From: Saccopteryx bilineata
Taxonomy: Eukaryota; Chordata; Mammalia; Chiroptera; Emballonuridae
Direction of reading: 5' to 3'
DNA length: 64,000 nucleotides
Assembly (NCBI RefSeq): GCF_036850765.1
Contig: NC_089495.1
Location: forward strand, 199,834,847-199,898,846
Positions 11,676 through 22,900 of this stretch are shown here, piece by piece. The position numbers and the translations under genes are program-made. The notes under the pieces were generated by a model that saw only the letters and a program-made list of their open reading frames with translations, made no database searches and had not been told where the DNA came from. Each line of letters opens with the position of its first letter. Within the stretch, counting starts at the first letter, position 1.

Positions 11676-14600
11676 CTGTGGGAAGCAGGGGACAAGGAGG
11701 TTGACGGCAGTGTCGATGGAGGATGCTGGCCTGCCCAAAGCCCCTCCCGGGGCCAGCGCACTGCCCGGGCTGTGTCAGTCTTGGCCGCTGTGTCTCACAG
11801 CTACCCTTCGCTTTGGTCCGATGCCTGGCTGCCGCGGAGGTTACGGCCCGGCCCCCAGGGCCGCCCCCAGCCAACGACTGACTGATACAGAGGTAAGAAG
11901 ACCGTCCTCCCAGCAGCCTCTACGGAGCCACGCTGATGCACTCGGCGCTCCAGCGCCCCCTTGTGACCAAGGCTATACTTCACCCTTGTCCTTCCCTCCC
12001 TTTTAGGCTCTTTCTAAGCAGCACCCCGCCTCCACGCATCACCACTCCGCAAGCCTTGTCTTAGCCTCTGCTCCTCGGCCTGGGGCTCTCAACGGGCGGC
12101 CCCAGCACCAGCAGCATCAACAGCTGCTGGGACCTTGTTAGAAATGCAGATTCTCAGGGCCCTGCCGCCTGTTTCTTAACAGTTCTCCAGGTGACTCGGC
12201 CCCAGCCCTAAAGTTTGAGAATCGCTATAGAGAGCGCAGCTGCAGACAGCCTTGCATCCTCAGTTCCCACGACGCAGGGGCCTCTGGAGCTGGACGGAAG
12301 GAACCCATGGCCATAGGCCCACGAGCAGGTCCACTTCGTCTAGGGTGGCCCAGAGGCAGCACTTTCACTGGTGGTACGGATGACCATCACACTAAACAAA
12401 AATTCGGCCTCGCCACGCTGGGGGCCACTCCAGGCCACACTCCAGACTCCAAGACGGAATCCTAAGGTGTGGCTGACCCTTGACCTCACAGCAGGGTTCC
12501 ACCTGGTTTCATGGGAAACAGGCCCTGGCAGGAAAGGCTCCACCCAGGTGGGCTCTGGCCTCCCCCAGAGGGACCCCCCTGAGCCCTCAAGGTCAGAGAG
12601 CCCCAGGGACCTGGGCTCAGACCCACTCCCCATGGAAACTTACTGATATTCCCTCCGACTTCGTAGAGGAAGAAGTCAGCTGACTTCCTCAACCTGCTGC
12701 TGCAAGAGCAAGACAGAGAGGAGAAAATCACCAACCTCTTCTGCTCCTGGCTGCCAGACCAGCACTGCGTAAGGACCCCAGGCCTGCAAGGGGCGGTCCT
12801 CACTAATCTTTGGTCCCAGCCGGGAGATGAGACACACGGACCCTCCTGAGAAGGCTGGAGCCATGCAGGAGCCCAGCCCTAGAGACATGGAAGAGGCAGG
12901 TGGGCAGCACTCAGGGACTGCCAGCCATGGGCCCCCACCACAAGGCCTCCGGGCGGTGGGCATCAGAATGGAAGCTATGAGGGTGGGGTGGGGGCGTGAC
13001 ATGTGGACACAGGAGTCGGCTGTGAAGGGCAAATTTAGGGTCAAAATGAATTGTGGATATTGTGTGATTATGTGTGATAATTATAGCTATCATATAAGTA
13101 TCATGTGAGTTCAGTTACACAATCTGTTCCCAATTTGCCTTGTGGCTCTGGGCAAGCCTCTTCCGCTCTCTGGGCCTTAATTTTCCCATCTGTACAAGCA
13201 CTGGCTAGTAATGGACAGTTCAAGAGGCTTTCCTGCCAACTCCATCAAGGAGGCTCCCAAGAGCTCAAGCTGTTCCTGGTATACTGTAATGATAGTTGCA
13301 TATCAGCCCCTCTGATCCTCTTGCAGCTCTTTGGCCATGCTGCCTCAGGACCCTTGCACTTGCAGTTTTCTGTGCCTGGAAGTCTTACCTCATCCCCTAT
13401 ACCAGGTACCTTCTTTTGCATTCACATTGTTCCCTGTATTTCTTATAAAACCGAATATAGTTTGCAACTTTATATTGACTTTGTGGCACTTTGAATTATA
13501 TCTGTCTCTTCCACAGGGCTATGACCTTGTAAGTCCAGAGTCCCATCTGTTCTTTTCATTGTGATTCTAGCATTCCACATAGTACACGGCCTATAGCAGG
13601 CATTCACTTAAATACCTGTTAAATTGAACAAATGAATGCTTTTATCATTATTAGTTGAGGCCAAGAAGCTCTCTAAGAAGGTTGGAGAACCCAGTTCCAA
13701 CCACCCCACGAAGGGAAAGGCCAGCAGCCTGTGCCACGCCCCGTGACGGCCTTCAACTCCGAGGTGCTGACCCCTCCTTGGACCTGCTCCCTGCAGGGAG
13801 AGGCTCCTGTCTTGGGAGGTGCCCCTTACCGTGGGAGGAGGCTCTCCTTGTCCTCACTGCCCTCTTGAGCCTGTAAACTGGAGCTGAGGTGCCTTGTGAA
13901 CTGCCTGAGGGCATGAGCCACTTTGGTGCTGGGGGTCAGGGGCACCTCCAGGGTGTCTTTGATGAGCCAGGCCACCTGGATCTTTGCCACTTTGGGAGTC
14001 TGCAGAGAGAGAAGGAGGCGCATGCATGGGCACACAGGTGCCTGCCTGGAGTTTAAATGTACGCGCATAAATATGCACGCACGTGCACTTACACAAATGC
14101 GCTAAAGATACATACACAACACAGCATACACAACACACCAGCCGCTTGTGCACAGATCATACCTGGTCCACATACAGAACGCATCCTCGGTGTGCACACA
14201 CAAACAAAGGCATAGAAACATGCGTGCATGTGCATTCACACTGGTACACACAACAGGAGTGCATGAAATGCACCCACAAACACATGCACATAGGTTTATA
14301 TAAACACCCATCACCCGTGATCATCATGCACAACACAATACTGTTTGGGACTCTAATACGGAACCTGTTCAGGACTCATCCCAGGAGCCATCAATATTCT
14401 TGGAAGGCTTTTCCCTTCTCTTACCTCGTCCCGCTCCAGATCACCCCACATCCCACAAAGCAACCCTCACGTTCCCAACCCTCGGTCAGGCACACATAGG
14501 GCTGCCTAAAAAAACGGGCAGGCACCAGGTTCCTCCTTAGACTAGCCATCTCCCTGACTTCTGAGACATCTGCTCCTCGCTCGCTGCGGTGGGGCTGGCG

Positions 14601-15798
14601 CGCCCCCTGGTGGCTGCAATCGGCAGCGCCGTTCCTGACCGCCTGGTAAAGGCGTACCTGGAGGATGTACTTAGTTAGGTCCCGCTGCCTCTTTCTCCAT
14701 CAGTCTGAGGGTGCGGGGTGCGGGGTGTGGGGTGTGGGGTGTGACGTGTGGGGTGTGGGTGGGCACTCACCGCCTCACGGCCACCCTCCGACTTGTCTTT
14801 GTCTGCATGTATCCTTCGCAGCCAGGTCTTGAGGCCCCCGTCGCAGAGCTGGGGACGCCGGCTGCTGCTGTCGTTCAGTTTTCGCACCTGGGCGACCAAG
14901 AAAGAGGAGACCTGGCCGGAAAGAATCCGGTCTCAGCAGGGGCACGGGGCTGCCAGGGCGAGAGGCAGAGCCCGCCAGAGTCACTGTGGCGTCTTCCTTG
15001 TCCCAGCACCCCATACGGGACTTGCCAATACATAGAAGCCATCGAGAGAGCCCACCCTCAGGTTTAGCGGACAGCGGTCTCCCCAGACAGAGGCTGGAGG
15101 GTCCTACACCTGTTGTGGGATGGCTGCTCATGGCCACACTGAGGCAGGGATGTCCCCCAAACACACACACCTGGAGCGGGCTGATGCTTGGAGAACCCCC
15201 AGACAGCCCTGCATTGGCAAATGCCCACAAAGACCCTCAGATCGACCCATTCATTCCCTTCTCTCAATCAGACGCCAGCAGAGGGAGTCAGAGGAGTCGT
15301 GTCTCCATGGACCCTGATAATAAGGGGCATGGGGGAGGGGCAGGGCTTTCCACCGAGGAGCTGACCCTTGAAATATACAGGTCTTGAAGAATAAGTAGAA
15401 GGTCAACACCAACCCACTCCCCAAAGAAAAATTAAGAAATGGACAAAGGAGGCCCTGGACAGCTAGCTCAGTGGTAGAGCAATGGCCCGGTGTGGGGAAG
15501 TCCCGGGTTTGATTCCTGGGCAGGGCACACAGGAGAAGCGCCCATCTGCTTCTCCACCCCACCCCCTCTCCTTTCTCTCTATCTCTCTCTTCCCCTCCCG
15601 CAGCTAAGGCTCCATTGGAGCAAAGTTGGCCCCGGGTGCTGAGGACGGCTCCATAGCCTCCACCTCTGGCAATGGAATGGCTCTGGTTGAAATGGAGCAA
15701 TGCCCTAGATGGGCAGAGCATCGCCCCCTAGTGGGCATGCCAGGTGGATCCCGGTCAGGCGAGGAGTCTATCTCTCTGCCTCCCTGCTTCTCACTTGA

Positions 15799-15846
<48 letters not shown>

Positions 15847-16900
15847 AATGGGCAAAGGACCTGAGCAGACACTTCCCCAAATAGGCCCCACCTGCAGGCG
15901 GCCCCCAGCACTCACCGTCCAGAGCAGATCCTGGTAGTGCACCAGCATCTGCACCACCTCAGCTGCGCCCGCCGCCAGCTGCTTCTCCCTGCCCTGGGGC
16001 AGTTTGGGGGGCTGCCCCTGGTGCAGGAAGAGGTTAGGGGCCATTACCGTGGAGACATTCCACAGTGTCATCTTGTTGCTCTGCTCCCGGGCCACCACCT
16101 TCCTGAGGAACTCCAAGAGTGCCTGAGGAAGAGCACAGGACCCCCTCAGATCTTCAAACCTCAGCATGACCCTGGTGTCCCCCGCTGTCCCCCAGAATAT
16201 CTGGCTGTGCGACTGGGGGGCTTGGAAGGAGCCAGGGGCTGGAATCGGGGTTTTAGTTCCAGCTTTGCCACCAGCCCACCCCAGGACCTCTTTGTGTCTG
16301 TTTCCTGCTCTGCAAAATGTGGCCCAAATTTGTCCCCATCACTGCTCCCTCAGAGGGTAATGAGACAGCTGGGCCAGACTTCCAGGCAGAAAAGAGCCAC
16401 CGGTCTGGGAAGCGGGTCTTTTCCAGGCGAGCCCAAGACAGCTCCTTTCTCTGGATCTGGGGAGTCTGACTCTGCCCACAATGCAAGGGAAGACTAGGGG
16501 GGCAGACACCGTGGGAAGGGAGGGCGCGGTGGTGACAGCTGCTGCTTGCTAAGTGTCCTGTGTGTTCCTGGCCCCTCAGTTAGCATCTTGCCTGCATCTG
16601 TCATCTCATCTAATCCTCACAACTCTGTAAAGTGGGTTCCACCACTTGTACCCATTGTACAGAGAAGGAAACTGTGGCAAGGAGAATGTGTCCAAAGCCA
16701 CATAGCCAGTGAGGATGAACAAGAGGAGGGGGGAATAGAAGGATGAAAAGATGGATGGATGGATGGATGGATGGATGGATGGATGATGAGAATAGATGAA
16801 AGGAAAGCAGGTGGAAGGAATAAAGGGAGGAAGAAAGGAAGGAAGAAAAGAAGGAAGGAAGGAAGGAAGGAAGGAAGGAAGGAGAAAGAAAGAAAGAAAA

Positions 16901-16935
<35 letters not shown>

Positions 16936-19900
16936 GAGAAGGGAGGGAAAGGGTGGGAGGAAGGGAGGGAGGGAGGAAAGGAGGGAGGGAGGGAGAGAGG
17001 GAGGAAGGAAGGAAGGAAGGAAGGAAGGAAGGAAGAAAGAAGGGAGGGAGGGAAAGGGTGGGAGGAAGGGAGGGAGAGGGCAGGAGGAAGGGAGAGAGGG
17101 AGGGAGGAAGGCAGGAAGGCGGCAGGCATGTACTGAACACTTGCTGAGTACCACAGTTTCTGCTCTGAGACTCCTCATGTATTAGCTCTTGTACTCCCCA
17201 GACACAACGGCACACAGATGCTATCATTATCCTCAGTTACTGAAAAGGAACCAGGTATTCAAAGAGGCTGTCTCTTTAACAAAGCTGAAGCACAAGGAGG
17301 GAAGGTCACTGGAGCCCAGCTCTATCTGGTCATAAACACTCCTCGGAGCCTCCTGCATCCACACCGGACAAGGATTCCAGTGGACCTGGGGCCCCTCACA
17401 GCCTCACGCTGGCGGAAGTTGGGGATTTGACCCAAGTGAGGAGCCACTGTGTCACTTCACCCGCAGGTGTTGTAAGGTACCAAAAACTACAGAATTAATA
17501 TTAATATTTTAAGAGGCTTGAAGAACATTTTATCAATTTGGGTTAAGGTGTGCAGAGAAATTGTGAGAATAGTTTCTGTACTGTGTGATTGGCATAAAAC
17601 CAGGATGGCCCTTGGCATCCTGTATTGTAAATGCAAAGGGAAGGAAAACATGAATTCCCAGACATTCCACCCGCCTGTGGGGAAAGGGGTGAATGGCTAG
17701 CCAGGTGCAGGAAGAGAAAAGCCAAAATAAACCTTTTCTTATAGCAATGAGCCATTTGCGGGCATTTGTCCCCACGGAAACTATCTCTCCTATGTAAATG
17801 CATGTGGTTAATATGTGTGACTCTGGACAGAGAGATGGTGGATGAACACTAGAAAATATAAGAATGCCTTTTAATATGTAAAGAGACATCTTTCTACCAT
17901 TGTGTTAATTTGTAAATTTTGTTTTCTCCAAAAGGATGTATGGCTTACAAATTGAACATGGTCCTATCATGTTAAAGGACATATGACTCTAACCAATAGT
18001 GGTAAAGGGCTCCTAATTACAATTTTTGCTTCTGTACTTCCCACTTAAAAAACTATAAAAACTAGGTAGAACAAAGGGCCAGCGTGCTCTCCCTCAGATT
18101 TCTGTCGGAAGTGCCGCCGCTTGGCCAAGCTAGACAATAAAGCTTTGGTGTGTAATCGGCGGACCTTGTTCGAGTCTTCAATGTTTCGGGTCCCTCCGGA
18201 TTGGGCTTAACACCAAGGACAGCCAGGAGGGTGCGGGAGCGAAGGCCAGGCTGTGCCCCGGCCGGGCCCCACCCCCAGTCCTGAGCACCCAGTCACATAA
18301 CACACAGTGAGAGTTCCCTGAGAGCATTTCCCACACCGGTGCCCCACAGACCCAGTGCCAGGCAGTGCTTTTGTAACAGGAGAGGCCCCTGAACAACTAC
18401 CCTCAGGAAACTGCTACACACCTCGTCCCACTCGGAGATCCACAGGCCTTAGCACAGCAAGCTCTGAGAAGTCGTGTAGGGAAGAGTGATCCTCAGCACA
18501 CTGCACTAACCCAGTGTCCGCCCATCTTATCCGTGCACAGAGCGCTTCTCCCGGGCAGCGCGGACAATGGCGCCCAGCAGCGCACACTGCAGGAAACGCT
18601 GTGCCCTTCCAGGCCCAGTCTGCTTGCTTTAGGGAGAAAGTCTCCAGGAAGCCCTGGCCAGCCCCGGGCAGAGCTGTCGATTGAATGAGTGAGTGAACGA
18701 GTGGGCACCTCTGGGGCCATTACTGAGGCTGCAGGCCCAGATGACAGAGTGGAGGTGGCTGGAGGTGACTCTCACCTTCAGGGTGTTCCTGTTGGGCTCC
18801 GGGAGGACCAGGACGAGCAGGTGGAGGGCCTGCAGGCGCTGCCTGGGGTCGGGGATGGCTGAGGGGAGAGGGGAGACGGCTGGAGTGTGGTCGCAGGGCT
18901 CCCAGGGAGGCGCAGAGGCTGGCCCTCCCTCCGTCTGGGGCTGCCTCTTGGAGAGGGGAGACTACAGAGCCCGAAGGCCAGGGCCAGCCAGGCGACCCTC
19001 CTTTGTGAGGCCTGGCACTGTTTCCGGGGCTTGTGCCAGCTCAGACAGCGTCCCAAGCAGGCCTGGTCACAGGCTCCATCTCTACAGCATGTGAATAAGC
19101 ACGTACATCTACAACACACACACACTATACATGCATACACACACTGACACACATCATATACATGCACATATATACATGTTCACACACGTGCAACACCGAT
19201 ACACATCATACACATGGACACACATGGACACACATGCAAACACACCAGATACATATCATACACGTGCACACACCTACAAACACACCAACACATCATACAC
19301 ATGTATACATGTATCCACACACAAACATACCAGATACACATAATACATGTGCACACGTGTGTGTACACACATGCATCTTCACATAAGCACACACATACAT
19401 TCACGCACGTACTCATACACACACATGCACTTCCTCCCCCGTCCGCTTGAAAGCACAGGGAACAGGTAGCCCCACCTTCCCCCCCACTTCCCCTCCCCTC
19501 CAGCCCAGGCCATCGAACGCTCCCCTCCCAAAGGAGAAGGGCTGGGGACACTCACTGGGCACCACAGCGAAGGCCGGGAGGTACTCAGTAGTGAGCAGAG
19601 GTGCCGGCAGCTCCCGGATAAACCTTTTGAGCAAATCAGATGCATCATTGTGGTGGACCTCGTCCCAGCTGAACAGGCCAGTGTAGAAATCTCTCTCCAG
19701 CTTTTGTTCCAGCCCCTGAAGGAAGGAAGAACACTAATGAGAAGTTGGCTCAAGGCTCCAGGAAAAGCCGTTCCACCACTTCTCTGGGCCTCGGTTTCCT
19801 CATCTGCAAAGTGGGGACAATAACAGCACTCACCTTGTAGGGTTTTTATAAGGATTCAATGGCCTAATGTGTGTAAGTCACTCAACAAATGTCGACATTT

Positions 19901-22900
19901 GCTATACTGGCTCCTATGCTATATTGGACAGCCTCTACCTCTTCAACCCCTCCCGAATCCACGACCCTAACAGAGACCAAGGACGGAACACTGACAGCCG
20001 GCGACCCGGATTCTCCCGGATAACTCACATGTGAGGATGCTGGGAGGGGCCGCCCCGGTTGGATGGGAGAAGCCAAACCTTACCTTGACCCTGGCCTGCG
20101 ACCCAGGCACCCTGAGAAGGCCTTCTGCATCCATCCCTCTCTTTTCCAAACAGGACAGCAGCTATGAGAAAAAAGAACCCATCGTTGAAACCAGCAACCA
20201 CTGGAAAGTGGGACACAAACCGGAATGTTTGTCTCCCATGAAAACAAGGACAGAGCTTAGAGAATACTAGCTTTCTTGGCCACTTCCATGAGCCAGGGAT
20301 TGTTCTGAGCGCTTTTCCTAAATATGCATTTTTCTCATTCAGTCTTTAATAAGAGGGTACTGTTATTATAACCCACTTCACAGGTGCTGAAAGGCAGGCT
20401 CATAGAGGCTAAACAACTCACCCCAAGCCTCTCAGCTAGCATGTGTCCAAGCCAGGATTTGAACCCTGGTCTCCTGATTCTAAAGTCCACCCTCATATCC
20501 CCCAGGCTAGCCATCAATGGTGCCCCGAGCCAGCCTCTACAGCCTCTCACTGGTGACAGGAGCCCAGTCTGGGGGTGACTTACAGCTTGAAGCAGCAGCG
20601 GCACCTGGGCGCTGGGGCAGGCTTTGCGGTCGGCTTCGAGGAGGGCTTCGAGGGGCACGCCGAAAAGGCCAGTTTCTGCGGGGAGTCCAGAGAGCAGAGG
20701 GGCCATTTCACTTCCTGGAATGACAACTGGGCACCACCCTGCAAGGTCTCCCTGGCGACGAGAATTGGACTCCTCTCCCTGCGTGAGGACTGGGCTCTCT
20801 GGAGACCGGCTCAGTGCAAACTGCTCTCAGGAAGAACACGTGGGCTCAGCAACAGTGAAAACATTAGGGCAGAAACTCTCAGCCGGACAGAGAGGCGTTG
20901 AGGGAGCACAGGCTGCTGCCCCAGGGAGCACCGGGTGCCCAAAGTAGCCTTGATCTGGGCTGGAGAGCTGTGCTTTGCAGGGATGGACCAAGTTCCAAAG
21001 GGATGCTCTTCCCAGGACTTCTCAAGCAGTCTTAGCGGGTGAACTCCTCCTTCCAAATCCACTCTGCAAGGTCCTTCCTTCTCCAGTCACCTGCCTAGCC
21101 TTTTCTTGCTAAACCCCTACTCCTGGTCTACCTTATCCACCATCTTCTTGTCTTTAAAAAAATAAACAAGCAAAGAAAAATTGCAATGCCTAATGTTGGC
21201 AGTGATGCAGTGAGATGAACACTCTCCTACACTACCGACGGGTAATAAACACCAAGGACTCACTCACCAGTGTGTTCTTTTTTTTTTTTTTTTTTGTATT
21301 TTTCTGAAGCTGGAAATGGGGAGGCAATCAGACAGACTCCTGCATGTGCCCGACTGACCGGGATCCACCCAGCATGTCCACCAAGGGGCGATGCTCTGCC
21401 TATCCAGCTCTGTCGCGACCAGAGCCACTCTAGTGCCTGGGGCAGAGGCCAAGGAGCCATCCCCAGCGCCCGGGCCATCTTTTGCTCCAATGGAGCCTCG
21501 GCTGCGGGAGGGGAAGAGAGAGACAGAGAAGAAGGGGAGGGGGAGGGGTGGAGAAGCAGATGGGCGCCTCTCCTGTGTGCCCTGGCCAGGAATCGAACCC
21601 GGGACTTCCGCACGCCAGGCCGACGCTCTACCATTGAGCCAACCGGCCAGGGCCTCATCGGTGTGTTCTAAAACAATTTAAGATGCATTCAAAGGTTGTA
21701 TGTGTGTAAATAGTGATTGCGTTTCATAATAGAAAAAAACATGGAAATAATAAATGCCCGCCAACAGAGAAATGATTAAATAAATCAGGATGTCTCCATA
21801 AGGAGGGGAATAGTACCCTGATTAAAAATCATGTTTTCAAAGAAGGTTTAAGAGTTGTAGGAAATGATAATGTTGTTCCAACTTCATTGCCCCTGCTTTA
21901 ATCCACAGCCTCTGCTCTGTCCATTTGCAATTCTGCCCATTAAAGAAGCAGAAAATGCAACCTCACTCCTTGCCAGCCAGCCAGCCAGTCGCAAGATTCC
22001 CCGAGCAACGCCCTTGCTGAGAGCCAGGACGTCAGCCACGGGGGTTGTGACGCGCTGGGCTGCTGACCTGTTGCCTTCTGCTTCCCTGCCTTGCTCCTCT
22101 TCAGGTCCAAGCCAAGGACGTCACAGAGCGCAGTCAGCTCGATGAGGGCCAAAGCAGGGATCTTCCTCATGTCCTGCGAGGACAGATCTCCAATCCTCGT
22201 CAAGCCCAGTCTGCCTTTGGGGACCCTGAACTTCTAGGGAGGGAAGTAGAGACAGAGTGTCAAGCGGCATGATGGGTAAGTGTGCTGAGGCTCTGCCCCC
22301 GCCCACTTTTTTACCCATCCCACCCTCTACCCTCAGGTGGGGGTAGGTAGGAGGAGGAGGAGCAGAGTGGATGGGGGAGGGGGGTGGCTGGATTCCATCC
22401 CAGCTTCAAGTTCAAACTCTACCTCTGACTGCATCTTATTCTGAGCCTTTTATTCCCCATTTGTAATCATAAAATAGTGCTTACCTCATAGTTTTTGTGA
22501 GGGGGGAAAAGGGGCTAAGGGGTACAAAGGGTGCCAAGCACGTGGCTAGGCCCCAGGAAAAGGAAGCTGTTTTCATGGCCTGTCTCCCAATCTGAGAGGC
22601 TGGAAGAGAGGGCTCACTCCCTCTATTGCTTCTGTTTGGGTCCTTTGTTGCTCTCCCTAACCCCATCTGTCCATACCCTTGGCTGCGCCACCTTCCCCCC
22701 GACACACACACACACACACACACACTCCAATGCTCCTCTTCCTCATGCTGAAGGATAGAATATTAATTGAAAAATAGCCTGACCAGGCGGTGGCACAGTG
22801 GATAGAGTGTCGGACTGGGATGCAGAGGACCCAGGTTCGAAACCCCAAAGTCGCCAGCTTGAGCGCCGGCTCATCTGGTTTGAGCAAAAAGCCCACCAGC

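Noticed and set aside
13820..13830. TAA after CCACGG as the end of ARHGAP40
   Set aside because: It overlaps a good donor (CG|GTAAGG), and two further exons fit in phase with family C-terminal motifs.
16606..17227. Long Pro/Ser/Phe-rich and Lys/Glu/Arg-rich open frames on both strands
   Set aside because: They are translations of the polypurine microsatellite cluster; no start context, splice signals or family similarity.
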